Positions 8,550-18,262 of a stretch of 64,000 nt of DNA are shown piece after piece. Made by a program: the position numbers and the translations under genes. Position 1 is the stretch's first letter; each line of letters begins with the position of its first letter. This stretch comes from Gloeotrichia echinulata CP02 (GTDB taxonomy: Bacteria > Cyanobacteriota > Cyanobacteriia > Cyanobacteriales > Nostocaceae), in assembly GCA_038087035.1 (NCBI GenBank), contig CP051187.1, forward strand, positions 1,550,001-1,614,000, in the 5' to 3' direction. The notes beneath the pieces were generated by a model. The model was not told where the DNA came from, searched no databases, and was given only the letters and a program-made list of their open reading frames with translations.

Positions 8550-8654
8550 GATTGGGGACACTTCGGCAAGCTCAGTGCATCGCTGGGGATTGGGGACTGG
8601 GGACACTTCGACAAGCTCAGTGCATCGCTGGGGATTGGGGATTGGGGACTGGGG
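8550..8654. repeat. tandem copies of a GGGGATTGGGGAC/ACTTCGGCAAGCTCAGTGCA repeat
   Basis: Two copies of a ~45-bp unit combining a GATTGGGGA run with ACTTCGRCAAGCTCAGTGCA and TCGCTGG. The same unit appears twice at 10249-10347 and, reversed and degraded, at 31200-31270. No coding capacity. Confidence 0.85.
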
Positions 8655-8956
8655 TCCTGCTCGTAGTATTTTTACTCACAACTCAGGAATCAGGAGCGAT
8701 CACTATTTTCAGGCTAGCTAATCACGGGAAAATCCCACAAACAAACATGAAAGTCTATTGGACTAGCCCCGATTTTCAAGCTAGTGTAAAGCTGTTGTTA
8801 AAATCTGCTTCAGAAGCTCCTCGAAGTCTCACTAGGATGATACAAAGAAATTATCCCTAAATTGCGCTGGTAGCAGTAATTCTGCTGCGTAGTGTTCTTC
8901 TACAGTCGGTTGTGGTCAATAGATGTATCATTAAAAACCCCATCCACGGATCACAA
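8655..8956. other. intergenic, no gene seen
   Basis: Stretch between the repeat after spoT and the short IS-derived element. The only open frames begin inside the repeat or lack any family features. Nothing else could be supported. Confidence 0.4.
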
Positions 8957-9254
8957 TTCACCAACCTCACCCTTGAAGGGCGAGGATTGTCTAAACCAAT
9001 TTGGACAACGCAAGAGGTGAATACCGCATTGAGACACAGGTTGGTACGCACTTCCAGATACTTCCCTAGTCTGGACTATCTGCAAGCCTAATTGGTTAGG
9101 CGTTGTGTAAAAACAAGATATCTTATCTGTGTTGCGGGAAGGGACTTAAACGGGTTTTCCTGGTTTCCTGTTGCTCAACGCCATTTAAAAACCAGTCCCC
9201 GTAAGGGGCTTGTAAAGCCGTCCTAGAAGGACGGGGTTTCTACCCATTTTTCTG
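8957..9254. mobile_element. non-autonomous IS608-like element (no transposase)
   Basis: The right side (about 9213-9254) matches the left end of the intact IS at 4270-4310 (AAAGCCGTCCTAGAAGGACG, then TACCCATTTTTCTG). The left side starts TTCACCAACCTCACCC with a hairpin CCTCACCCT/AGGGCGAGG, equivalent to the other IS end (TTGACATACTCCCC...). About 300 bp, no tnpA or tnpB remains. Probably moved by a TnpA in trans. Confidence 0.65.
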
Positions 9255-9379
9255 ATGAAAGTCAGTTGTCATGAGTAATTAGTAATTCGACAAATGACAA
9301 ATTACACAGGACAACGGAAAATTGACAATTGACAACCGACAAACTTTGTTCAGCAAAACACTTTTATAGCTTAACAATA

Positions 9380-10249
9380 ATGAAAGCATCTGCTAAATTC
9401 GACTTTGAGGACGAGAAATTTAATGCACCGCCTTCTCAAGTCATCCCCTGGTGTCAGATGATTAATCCTCGATATGGCACAGACGGTATCCAAGCCTACG
9501 GATTGGCAGTTAAGCTAGATAATGCCCATGCTGTCGGCTTTACTCCCGATGAAAATTGGCAACAGGTAGAGCATGAATTTAGCTCCGGTACTGAAACTGT
9601 ATTTATTAGTACAACCCCACGTATAGTTATAGTCCGTCGCGGACCGTTGTCTGTCAAAGACCGAGAAACAGGGATAAAATTGGGTACTCTCAAAGAGAAT
9701 TATGATGCCTTTTTAGCAGACAAACTTAAATTTAAGACCTTCACCCGTTATCTAATATATTTAGTAGGAGAAAATAAAAACTTGTTACATGAATCACCAC
9801 TGCAATTAACGCTCAATGGTGCAGCCGGAGCAAGTTTCAGCAAAACCTACTGTGAATATCAACAAGGAAAAGTTGTCAGCGGATTTGTTGCAGAACTAGA
9901 AAAAGCTTATGCAGGATACCGTAAACAACCAGTGACACCAAAAGGTCCACTATTTCACGCCCACGGCATTTTTTCGCCCATCATTGACTGTGAAGAGCGA
10001 GGCATTGAACCAAATATAGTACTGGTAGCTTCAACTGTCGATTATAAGCATCCCACAGTAGGGACATTAACACAATACATGATCGCCTCAGATGCACCAG
10101 AGTCAGCTAAAATCTGCAAAACTTTTGAAGAACACAAAGAGTTTGGCAAGGAACCATTGAAATCAGAAACCCCCAAAATGGCCTTAGCGGGGGTTTCTGG
10201 TTCTTATGTTTACGCTGATGAGGATGAGTTCGGTTATCCACCGTACTAG
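9380..10249 (+). CDS. conserved cyanobacterial protein, DUF5895-like
   Basis: Start chosen at ATG 9380 (MKASAKFDFEDEKFNAPPSQ), because the upstream extension runs through a low-complexity TTGACAA stretch with only a TTG start. 289 residues, soluble, no signal peptide. Conserved-looking segments are VIPWCQMINPRYG, DENWQQVEHEFSSGTETVFI, RIVIVRRGPLSVKDRETGIK and a C-terminal acidic tail YVYADEDEFGYPPY. I recall this as the DUF5895 family of cyanobacteria, of unknown function; some members look like single-strand-binding or plasmid-type proteins but that is not shown here. It stands alone, followed by interspersed repeats. Confidence 0.6.
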   Translation: MKASAKFDFEDEKFNAPPSQVIPWCQMINPRYGTDGIQAYGLAVKLDNAHAVGFTPDENWQQVEHEFSSGTETVFISTTPRIVIVRRGPLSVKDRETGIKLGTLKENYDAFLADKLKFKTFTRYLIYLVGENKNLLHESPLQLTLNGAAGASFSKTYCEYQQGKVVSGFVAELEKAYAGYRKQPVTPKGPLFHAHGIFSPIIDCEERGIEPNIVLVASTVDYKHPTVGTLTQYMIASDAPESAKICKTFEEHKEFGKEPLKSETPKMALAGVSGSYVYADEDEFGYPPY

Positions 10250-10347
10250 GGATTGGGGACACTTCGGCAAGCTCAGTGCATCGCTGGGGATTGGTGATTG
10301 GGGACACTTCGGCAAGCTCAGTGCATCGCTGGGGATTGGGGACTGGG
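10249..10347. repeat. tandem GGGGATTGGGGACACTTCGG-type repeat
   Basis: Two copies of the unit seen at 8550-8654, starting right at the stop codon of the upstream gene. Confidence 0.85.
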
Positions 10348-10402
10348 GGAAATTTTCAATTGTTCATCGCGCTATCTCCCTATGTGCCCCCTATCCTCTT
10401 GT

Positions 10403-11662
10403 CTATTCTTTGAGCAGTAAGTAATATAGTGAACCATTACCGCCTGTAACGCCAGCGCGATCGCCTGCGAGTTGACCAGTTCCCATGAAATAATCTACCC
10501 GTCCTGGTCCTTTGATGGCGCTACCTGTATCCTGATCTAGCACGAAGCGGCTGACTTTGCGATACTCCAACTTGCGACCACGGGTGGGATAGGGAAGTGA
10601 GGTGTAAACCAGCGCTAGCGCTCCCGGAGGCATGAGAGACTTATCTGTAGCGATGGAACGCTCTGCTGTGACGGGTACATTAATACTCCCATGTGGTAAT
10701 CCCCCGTCCGTCTCTTTGAAGAAAACAAACCTCTCCCAGCGGGGTAAATAATTATTTAATTCCAGGGGATTTTGCTGGAAATAACTGATTACACCTGGTA
10801 GACTTAATTTACTAGCTGGGAGTTTGCCGTCTTTCGCTAATTCTCTGCCGATACTAGTCCAAGGGTAATCAGTTCCACCTGCGAAGCCTACAGAGGTTTT
10901 CTTGCCATCAGTTAACTGAATTTGGGCAGAACCTTGGATGTGTACCATGTATGCATCTAGGCGATCCCGGAACCAAAACAGTTCTAAACCGCGCAGCTGG
11001 CTTTTATCCCCTAGTAAACCATCTTGTCCTTCCAAATCAATCCGTTTTGGGTGGGGTTTAGCCCATTGATCAAAGTCGGACGGTAGCCGATAAAGGGGAT
11101 ATTTATATTCTGCAGTTTTTACCCGGCTAGCTGTGTAAATAGGCTCATAATATGCGGTGTATTTAACAGTCCCCTTGTCGTCGTTACCCACGGACTTATA
11201 AAAAACAAACTCTCGACGCACAGCAGCTTGTAATTGTGCTGGAGACCTGGATTGAACAACTAACTGACGAAAGCGCAGCAAACTACGACGCACGCGATCG
11301 AGGGTAATTTCCTTGATAGGATATTGTTGATAGGCGGCGATCGCAGCATCTCTTGACAGGTATTTTAAACTGTTATCAATTGATGTCAATAATGCTTGGC
11401 GATCGCCCCGTTTACCCCTGCGACCCCAAAGTTGCTCATCCCAACCTAAGCAAGCCTGACGGGGGGTACAATCGCTTCCTAAGTCGATTGGTTTGAGCGG
11501 TGGTGACACCTCAGGATTGCTTGGGGGTGCTGCTTGCGGTGTCTCAGGATTGGTTGGTATCGGTGAGGGTAAATTAGGAACTTGAGCAACAGCAGACCAA
11601 AGTGTGTTTACAAAGACAATTCCTAGACTCAAGGAAAGCAAAGCAAGGGTTTTTCTCATCAT
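10403..11662 (-). CDS. mltA: membrane-bound lytic murein transglycosylase A
   Basis: 419 residues. N-terminal signal peptide (MMRKTLALLSLSLGIVFVNT ... AVAQ), then a Pro-rich linker (~27-60). MltA beta-barrel domain ~140-300 (TAYYEPIYTASR, YPLYRLPSD, FWFRDRLDAYMVHIQGSAQI). C-terminal 3D domain (FVLDQDTGSAIKGPGRVDYF, then GTGQLAGDRAG) carrying the catalytic Asp region. It cleaves glycan strands of peptidoglycan, making 1,6-anhydro ends, in the periplasm. There is no lipobox cysteine at the signal cleavage site, so it may be soluble or anchored by an uncleaved signal. Ten bp after the small gene at 11672-11926; likely one transcript. Confidence 0.93.
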   Translation of the reverse strand: MMRKTLALLSLSLGIVFVNTLWSAVAQVPNLPSPIPTNPETPQAAPPSNPEVSPPLKPIDLGSDCTPRQACLGWDEQLWGRRGKRGDRQALLTSIDNSLKYLSRDAAIAAYQQYPIKEITLDRVRRSLLRFRQLVVQSRSPAQLQAAVRREFVFYKSVGNDDKGTVKYTAYYEPIYTASRVKTAEYKYPLYRLPSDFDQWAKPHPKRIDLEGQDGLLGDKSQLRGLELFWFRDRLDAYMVHIQGSAQIQLTDGKKTSVGFAGGTDYPWTSIGRELAKDGKLPASKLSLPGVISYFQQNPLELNNYLPRWERFVFFKETDGGLPHGSINVPVTAERSIATDKSLMPPGALALVYTSLPYPTRGRKLEYRKVSRFVLDQDTGSAIKGPGRVDYFMGTGQLAGDRAGVTGGNGSLYYLLLKE

Positions 11663-11671
11663 TTACATTTA

Positions 11672-11926
11672 TCAGTTGAATCTTTCAACACTAGAGGTAA
11701 AAATGGGTTCTACGCGAATGGCGACAATCCGAGATGGGCGTACCACCATATACTCACCTTGAATATTCTTGATCGGTACGCTGATAAAATCATGAGAAGC
11801 AGACTTGGGCACAAGCTCTCCACTATACCACTTTTGAAAGTCTTGAATAGTAGGAAAACGTACTTCTTCGCGGTGACCACTGTCCATTAAAAGGTGTACA
11901 GCGTATTCATTTGGAGTTCTTGCCAT
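11672..11926 (-). CDS. small conserved hypothetical protein upstream of mltA
   Basis: 84 residues, no membrane segment. It begins MARTPNEYAVHLLMDSGHRE and contains FPTIQDFQKWYSGEL and GEYMVVRPSRIVAIRVEPIF, a compact alpha/beta pattern. No family recognised with certainty; such short ORFs are common conserved cyanobacterial hypotheticals. Its stop is 9 bp before the mltA start, suggesting cotranscription. Confidence 0.7.
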   Translation of the reverse strand: MARTPNEYAVHLLMDSGHREEVRFPTIQDFQKWYSGELVPKSASHDFISVPIKNIQGEYMVVRPSRIVAIRVEPIFTSSVERFN

Positions 11927-12285
11927 AAAGTTGAATCATTTGAGACACATTCAACCCATTGTTAACCCACGTAACCCTAGAATGAAAAGGGGAAGCATAC
12001 GGGAGTAGCCATTTCTGTTCACAAAAGTGAGAAATTAATCACTCATTATTGGTCATTCCTAATTCTGAAATTTTCCTTTCGTGCTATGACGGTTGCCTAC
12101 CCAGCAACAGTTCCCAACCAATTGTCCAGTGCAAGAAAAATTTTAACCTACAACTGAGGACAGAATCCAAAATTGGGAAATTTCCGCAAAACTTATTTTA
12201 TTGCTAAATTAATGCTGGCAATGCTAATGCTTATGTCAATATGTAAGTAAGGAGAGCAATTTCCTGGACTTAGGCTAGTGATATA
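11927..12285. other. divergent intergenic region between the mltA operon and the kinase gene
   Basis: 359 bp with promoters expected in both directions. No RNA gene or clear operator recognised. AGGAGAG about 35 bp upstream of the kinase ATG is too far to be its ribosome site. Confidence 0.4.
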
Positions 12286-13662
12286 ATGTTAGGAAGGATA
12301 CTAGTTGGACGTTACCAAATCCTCCAAGTCTTAGGTGGAGGAGGATTTGGTCAAACTTACATTGCTCTTGACACCCACCGACCAGGTTCCCCTAAGTGCG
12401 TTGTCAAGCACCTCAAGCCCTTTACCCATAATCCCGAATTCCTCGCAACCGCTAGAAGGCTATTCACCATTGAGGCCGCAACTCTCGAAAAACTGGGTCA
12501 TCATGACCAGATTCCTCGACTGTTAGCCTATTTTGAAGATAACCATGAGTTCTTCTTGGTACAGGAGTTCATTCAAGGATATTCGCTAAAAGCTGAATTC
12601 CTACCTGGTCAACGCTGGACAGAAGACCAAGTGATTCAACTTCTACAACAGATCTTGGGTATTCTGGAATTTTTTCACAGCTATCAAGTCATCCATCGAG
12701 ATATCAAACCAGACAATATCATCAGACGCCAAGAGGACAGTAAGTTAGTACTCATTGACTTTGGCGCGGTCAAGCAAATCCAAACTCAAATGCTCACAGG
12801 TACAACGCTGGGTGAGACTACCATCGCCATTGGTACCCCTGGATATATGTCTACAGAACAGGGACAAGGTAAACCCCGTCCCAACAGCGATATTTATTCT
12901 TTGGGGATTATTGGGATTCAAGCCCTGACAGGGTTGCATCCTAAACAACTTCAGGAAGACCCAAATACAGGCGAAATTTTCTGGGAACATCAGGCTCAGG
13001 TCAGCCCTTGGTTAGCTACTGTGCTATCCAAGATGGTATTATACCACTTTAAAGAACGCTACCAGTCTGCCAGACTTGTCCTCCAGGATCTTCAACAATT
13101 CGATACTCAAATTGAATATCAAGCAATTCAACCACCATCATCCGTCATCCACTCATCCCCAACTTCTCAATCTGAACAAAACACAATTAGGAATTCGACT
13201 AAAAGCTCAATTCCTGCTGTCCTGTCTCCAGAACAGTACACTAACCTCGAAAGGATTCTCTTAGAACTTGTCGGTCCGTTAGCTCCAACATTATTACGAA
13301 AAATTACAGCCTCAGCCTCCAGTTACCAAGATGTCATAGATAATTTGACACTTCACCTTGCAGGACATCAAAAAAATGAGTTTCAAGAGAAGTCAAGGTT
13401 GCTATTGCGGCAAACTACTGGACAGACTAAACCGACCTCAGACAGTATACCACGCAATGCACCTCCAGGCATCAGTGATAGCTTTGTGCGTCAATGTGAG
13501 CGAGAATTGACAAATTTAATCGGTCCAATAGCTAGTTTTCTCGTGCAAAAAGCTATCAAAACTTCTGGTTCAACGACTCAGGCTGAATTTGTGAAAATTT
13601 TAGCATCAAAAATTCCCGATCCTCAAAAAGCTCTGCAATTTCAGCAGCGCTTATTGTCTTAA
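12286..13662 (+). CDS. Hanks-type serine/threonine protein kinase with two C-terminal repeats
   Basis: 458 residues. Kinase domain ~1-275: glycine loop LGGGGFGQTY, Lys in CVVKHLKP, catalytic loop VIHRDIKPDNII, DFGAVKQ, and GTPGYMSTEQ with DIYSLGI. Linker ~285-315 rich in Ser/Gln. Then two related ~55-residue modules: NLERILLELVGPLAPTLLRK at ~320-370 and CERELTNLIGPIASFLVQKA at ~405-458. These repeats have a helix-GPxA-helix pattern of the type found at the end of many Nostoc kinases (DUF8082-like, from memory). No transmembrane segment, so cytosolic. Its substrates are unknown. Confidence 0.92.
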   Translation: MLGRILVGRYQILQVLGGGGFGQTYIALDTHRPGSPKCVVKHLKPFTHNPEFLATARRLFTIEAATLEKLGHHDQIPRLLAYFEDNHEFFLVQEFIQGYSLKAEFLPGQRWTEDQVIQLLQQILGILEFFHSYQVIHRDIKPDNIIRRQEDSKLVLIDFGAVKQIQTQMLTGTTLGETTIAIGTPGYMSTEQGQGKPRPNSDIYSLGIIGIQALTGLHPKQLQEDPNTGEIFWEHQAQVSPWLATVLSKMVLYHFKERYQSARLVLQDLQQFDTQIEYQAIQPPSSVIHSSPTSQSEQNTIRNSTKSSIPAVLSPEQYTNLERILLELVGPLAPTLLRKITASASSYQDVIDNLTLHLAGHQKNEFQEKSRLLLRQTTGQTKPTSDSIPRNAPPGISDSFVRQCERELTNLIGPIASFLVQKAIKTSGSTTQAEFVKILASKIPDPQKALQFQQRLLS

Positions 13663-13687
13663 TATTCATTTGTCATTTGTCATTTGT

Positions 13688-14766
13688 CATTACTCATTAC
13701 TCATTACTCATTACTCATTACTCATTACTGATTACTCATTACTGGTTACTCATTACTCATTACTCATTACTCATTACTCATTACTGATTACTCATTACTG
13801 ATTACTGATTACTCATTACTCATTACTCATTACTCATTACTGATTACTCATTACTGATTACTGATTACTCATTACTCATTACTCATTACTCATTACTCAT
13901 TACTCATTACTCATTACTCATTACTCATTACTCATTACTCATTACTCATTACTCATTACTCATTACTGATTACTCATTACTCATTACTCATTACTCATTA
14001 CTGATTACTCATTACTCATTACTCATTACTCATTACTCATTACTCATTACTCATTACTCATTACTCATTACTCATTACTCATTACTCATTACTCATTACT
14101 CATTACTCATTACTCATTACTCATTACTCATTACTCATTACTCATTACTCATTACTCATTACTCATTACTCATTACTCATTACTGATTACTGATTACTCA
14201 TTACTCATTACTCATTACTCATTACTCATTACTCATTACTCATTACTCATTACTCATTACTCATTACTCATTACTCATTACTCATTACTCATTACTCATT
14301 ACTCATTACTCATTACTCATTACTCATTACTCATTACTCATTACTCATTACTCATTACTCATTACTCATTACTCATTACTCATTACTGATTACTCATTAC
14401 TCATTACTCATTACTCATTACTCATTACTCATTACTCATTACTCATTACTCATTACTCATTACTCATTACTCATTACTCATTACTCATTACTGATTACTC
14501 ATTACTCATTACTCATTACTGATTACTCATTACTCATTACTCATTACTCATTACTCATTACTCATTACTCATTACTCATTACTCATTACTCATTACTCAT
14601 TACTCATTACTCATTACTCATTACTGATTACTCATTACTCATTACTCATTACTGATTACTCATTACTCATTACTCATTACTCATTACTCATTACTCATTA
14701 CTCATTACTCATTACTCATTACTCATTACTCATTACTCATTACTCATTACTCATTACTCATTACTC
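13688..14766. repeat. heptanucleotide STRR tract, (CATTACT)n, about 1.08 kb
   Basis: About 150 head-to-tail copies of a 7-bp unit CATTACT, with scattered GATTACT variants and one GGTTACT. A period of 7 keeps stop codons in every frame on one strand. This is the class of short tandemly repeated repetitive sequences known in heterocystous cyanobacteria, but unusually long. It fills the whole gap between the kinase and sensor genes. Confidence 0.98.
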
Positions 14767-14839
14767 TTTGTCATTGGTCATTTGTCCTTTGTCATCTCCC
14801 TAGACCCTAGACCCTTGACCCTTGACAAATTCTTTAATT

Positions 14840-15742
14840 TTACTGACCTTGCTGATTCAGCATATCCATAGCTATTGTTAAACTATATTTCATCCGATTA
14901 AATGCTGCTGCCAAACCGCCAATTTCATCATGAGAATTTTCTTCAAAATCAGCAGTCATATCTCCAGTGCTAACTTTTTGAGCGATTTTTTCTATTTTTT
15001 TAATACGCGCAATTACACCTTTTTTGATTAAGAAATTAATTACAATAATGATGATAGTAAAAATCGCAATTAATAGCCCCATAACTAACGACCAAGTACG
15101 TTGAGCATTATTAAAAACTTCTTCATAAGGAACAGATATCATTTGAGCTGCAACAATTTCATTGAGTTTCCACCCAAAACCATTGTTAGAGCCATAAGTT
15201 GTCAGCTGACTCTTAGGAGCTTTATCTGGTGTAGAATGGCAGCGGAGACAACTTTCTTCTGTTACAGCCAGTGGTCGCGCAATATAAAAGACTTTCCCTT
15301 CGGGTAAGGTGCGAAAGTCTGAGATTTCTTGAAGCTTGGGATTCTTGCGGAGGCGATCCACAATTTTAGTTTCAAAACCATCAGCTTTGTCTCGTAAATT
15401 AGTTGGATTCAGTGTTGCTTCTTTATAAAGAAAATTTTGGTATTCTTCGTTCTTGCGGAAATTTTCAAACACCTCTGTGGCAGAATAAGCTGGTACTGTT
15501 TCTGGGATGAATGCGGGTTCTGTTTCTAGTCTAGATGCTAGTAGGTTATTAACATGATTGCTTGTATATTTTCTTACCGAGTTCATCGTTTTAATCAGAA
15601 TCTGCGCCTTAGTAGTCACTTCATTTTGCGCTTTCTGCTCAAATACAGTTGATAAGGCAATACCGCTGCCAATAATGCTAATAATGAAGACTAGGATCAA
15701 AAGCAAGTTAAACTTAGTACCAATTTTTAAGTTGTTCAACAT
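14840..15742 (-). CDS. membrane sensor with Tll0287-like (DUF3365) haem domain and HAMP
   Basis: 300 residues. TM1 ~12-32 (FNLLLILVFIISIIGSGIAL). Periplasmic domain ~33-210 of the DUF3365/Tll0287 type with a c-type haem motif CLRCH (~178) after FYIARPLAVTEES. TM2 ~218-238 (LVMGLLIAIFTIIIIVINFL). HAMP ~240-290 (KKIEKIAQKVSTGDMTADFE). It ends after HAMP with no kinase or cyclase domain, so it either works with a partner or is a stand-alone redox sensor. Divergent from a PhnD-like lipoprotein gene (232 bp between ORFs), suggesting a sensor plus binding-protein pair. Confidence 0.88.
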   Translation of the reverse strand: MLNNLKIGTKFNLLLILVFIISIIGSGIALSTVFEQKAQNEVTTKAQILIKTMNSVRKYTSNHVNNLLASRLETEPAFIPETVPAYSATEVFENFRKNEEYQNFLYKEATLNPTNLRDKADGFETKIVDRLRKNPKLQEISDFRTLPEGKVFYIARPLAVTEESCLRCHSTPDKAPKSQLTTYGSNNGFGWKLNEIVAAQMISVPYEEVFNNAQRTWSLVMGLLIAIFTIIIIVINFLIKKGVIARIKKIEKIAQKVSTGDMTADFEENSHDEIGGLAAAFNRMKYSLTIAMDMLNQQGQ

Positions 15743-16022
15743 AATGTTTACTGGTAGGCAAAACTTTAGAGTTGTCCGGGTAATCTTAACCTATCTCATC
15801 TTACTTATATCTGGTTTTGAGCAGATATTTCAAGCGTAAAAAATATTAATTTATTCTGAATTCTGCTTAGTAGTCTGTCAGAGATGATTTGCAGGGTTTT
15901 AGTAATTTGGCTTTTGTCAGATATCGGGCTGTTTTTATGGTAAGATGCACTAAACTTTACTGCTGTGCAGTTGCTTGATGTTAACGCCGAGTTCAGGATA
16001 TTTGTTATCACAAAAACTAGTA

Positions 16023-16883
16023 ATGTCTGGTAAATTTTCGCGTCGCTTTGTGCTTTCACAGATGCTATTTTTGACCATTGGTGCATGTCAATCAACACCT
16101 GAGTTTGATGGACTATTAACCATTGGCTGTATCACCTATGGTGGTGGAGAAGAAATAATTAACCGATACGCTAAGTTCAATCGTTACTTAGCTGAAAAAA
16201 CCAAAGCACACGTTCGGATAGAGCCTGTTTTTAATGAAAATAAAGCAATGGAGCGCCTAGAATCTCGTGCGTGGTCTTTGGTATTTGCTCCACCAGGTTT
16301 AGCAGGTATTGCTATCTCTCGCTACCAATACATTCCCTTGTTTCCTTTAGTGGGTGTAAATAATCTACGCTCTATCTTGGTGGTACGCAAAGACAGCCCG
16401 ATCCGTGAATTAAAACAGCTACAGAATCAAATAGTTGCTTTGGGTCAACCAGGTTCAGCCACAGGATATGACTTGCCCCTTTACAATCTTTATGGTCTTA
16501 CACTGAAAGATATATTGTCTGCACCTACGCCAAAAACAGTGATGGAATGGGTAGCTGAAGGAAAAGCGGCAGCTGGTGCCGTGGCGATCGCAGAATATAA
16601 TCTTTACAGTCAACAATTACAACAGACGGAATTTCGTATAGTCTACACAGACCCGCACTACGTTCCCGCTGGTGTGGTTTTAATAGGACCGAATATAGAA
16701 CGCAATCGCCAAGAGTATATCCGCAAAATCATGAGTGAATTACCTGCAATTTCCGCTCAAGAAGTAGGGTATGTACCAAATGGACAATTACCAAATTACA
16801 AATATATGATAGACGTAGTTGAGCGAGTCAGATTGATTACTCCCCAACTGCAAAAGAAGCCCGTGCGGCTGGTTGTGAGCTAA
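16023..16883 (+). CDS. PhnD-like periplasmic phosphate/phosphonate-binding lipoprotein
   Basis: Start chosen at ATG 16023 (MSGKFSRRFVLSQMLFLTIG), because it gives a proper signal peptide with lipobox LTIGAC; the longer frame has no sense as a signal. 286 residues. The rest is a class of ABC substrate-binding proteins: LTIGCITYGGGEE, FNRYLAEKTKAHVRIEPVF, WSLVFAPPGLAGIAIS, ILVVRKDSPIRELKQLQ, GQPGSATGYDLP. No permease or ATPase genes are nearby, so it may feed a signalling pathway with the divergent sensor (15742) instead of transport. Ligand unknown. Confidence 0.85.
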   Translation: MSGKFSRRFVLSQMLFLTIGACQSTPEFDGLLTIGCITYGGGEEIINRYAKFNRYLAEKTKAHVRIEPVFNENKAMERLESRAWSLVFAPPGLAGIAISRYQYIPLFPLVGVNNLRSILVVRKDSPIRELKQLQNQIVALGQPGSATGYDLPLYNLYGLTLKDILSAPTPKTVMEWVAEGKAAAGAVAIAEYNLYSQQLQQTEFRIVYTDPHYVPAGVVLIGPNIERNRQEYIRKIMSELPAISAQEVGYVPNGQLPNYKYMIDVVERVRLITPQLQKKPVRLVVS

Positions 16884-16908
16884 TTCCCAAGAAAAGAATA
16901 TACAATCG

Positions 16909-16988
16909 CAACTGTTGACGGTTAATGGTTGACGGTTGACTCTTGACCCTTGACCCTTGACCCTTGACCCTTGACTCCTGACTCTTAA
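16909..16988. repeat. heptanucleotide repeat (CCCTTGA)n and related TTGACGG units
   Basis: Several copies of TTGACCC/TTGACGG with 7-bp period between the binding-protein gene and the glycosyltransferase. A further short piece is at 14805-14826. Confidence 0.85.
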
Positions 16989-17005
16989 TGTAATATTTTA
17001 ACAGT

Positions 17006-18229
17006 ATGCGAGTTCTCTTTCTTCATAGCAACTTTCCTGCTCAGTATCGCCATGTAGCCCTAACTCTGGCTCAAAATCCAAAGAACCAGGTGGTCTTTGG
17101 TACTAAGAATCGAGAGGTTAACCTACCTGGTATTAATAAAGCGATTTTTGAACCTAGTCGTGATGCTCATCCTACGACCCATCATTATGTTAAACCATTA
17201 GAGAATGCTGTTTTGCATGGACAAGCGGTATATAAGTTGAGTGAACAACTCAAAGCTAAAGGCTTTGTACCGGATGTAATTTGTGGTCATTCTGGATGGG
17301 GTCCTACTTTGTTTGTTAAGGATGCATTTCCCAATACACCGCTTATTTGTTACTTTGAATGGTTTTATCATGCTCGTGGTTCAGATGCAGATTTTGATCC
17401 AGCAGACCCTTTAACTGTTGATGATATAGCGCGTATCCGAGTAAAAAATTCACCGATATTAATTGATTTATATAGTTGCGATTGGGGTTTATCGCCAACT
17501 CTTTGGCAAAAAACACAGTTTCCGCAAGAATTCCATAACAAAATTTCGGTACTGCATGATGGGGTGGATACAGAATACTTTAAACCTAAACCAGGTGCTA
17601 AACTAGTATTACCCAATCTCGATTTGTCTGGTGTCGATGAAATTGTCACCTATGTGGGACGAGGGATGGAACCTTATCGTGGTTTTCCTCAGTTCATTGA
17701 ATCCCTGGCTTATGTATTGGAGCGAAGACCAAATTGTCATGTAGTGATTGTAGGCGCTGATAGAGTATGTTACGGCAAAACTTTACCAGATGGTAGCACC
17801 TACAAAGAACTGATGCTGAAAAAAGTTCCCCTGGATTTATCGCGGGTTCACTTCACTGGACCTTTACCCTATGGGGAGTATCTCAAAGTAATTCAAGCAT
17901 CATCGGTACATGTCTATTTAACCAGACCATTTGTACTTTCTTGGTCAATGATTGAAGCGATGTCTACGGGATGTTTAGTTTTGGGTTCTGATACCCCATC
18001 TGTGACGGAAATTATTCGGGATGGTGAAAATGGGTTGTTGTTTGATTTCTTCTCACCCCAAAAGATTGCTGACCGAATTGATGAAGTATTAGATCATCCT
18101 CAGCGAATGGAAGAAATTCGCGTAAATGCTCGAAAAACTGTGCTGGAGCGTTATGCTTTGGCTAATTTACTACCCCAACACATTCAATTAATTATCGATG
18201 TTGCTAATCGCGCACTACCGCGAAAATAA
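17006..18229 (+). CDS. glycosyltransferase, GT4-like
   Basis: 407 residues. N-terminal Rossmann-like half starts MRVLFLHSNFPAQYRHVA and has VICGHSGWGPTLFVKDAF; C-terminal GT1 (Glycos_transf_1) half ~210-400 has VTYVGRGMEPYRGFPQFIES, HVVIVGADRV, and the donor-binding EX7E-like region WSMIEAMSTGCLVLGSDTPS-VTEIIRDGENGLLFDF. Retaining nucleotide-sugar transferase of cell-surface polysaccharide or glycolipid type; acceptor unknown. No neighbouring polysaccharide cluster is visible. Confidence 0.9.
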   Translation: MRVLFLHSNFPAQYRHVALTLAQNPKNQVVFGTKNREVNLPGINKAIFEPSRDAHPTTHHYVKPLENAVLHGQAVYKLSEQLKAKGFVPDVICGHSGWGPTLFVKDAFPNTPLICYFEWFYHARGSDADFDPADPLTVDDIARIRVKNSPILIDLYSCDWGLSPTLWQKTQFPQEFHNKISVLHDGVDTEYFKPKPGAKLVLPNLDLSGVDEIVTYVGRGMEPYRGFPQFIESLAYVLERRPNCHVVIVGADRVCYGKTLPDGSTYKELMLKKVPLDLSRVHFTGPLPYGEYLKVIQASSVHVYLTRPFVLSWSMIEAMSTGCLVLGSDTPSVTEIIRDGENGLLFDFFSPQKIADRIDEVLDHPQRMEEIRVNARKTVLERYALANLLPQHIQLIIDVANRALPRK

Positions 18230-18262
18230 AAAAATCTTCAATTTTTAGGGGCGCAAGGCCTT

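Noticed and set aside
8552..8860. 102-residue frame after spoT
   Set aside because: Its first half is translation of the GGGGATTGGGGAC repeat; the second half has no family features.
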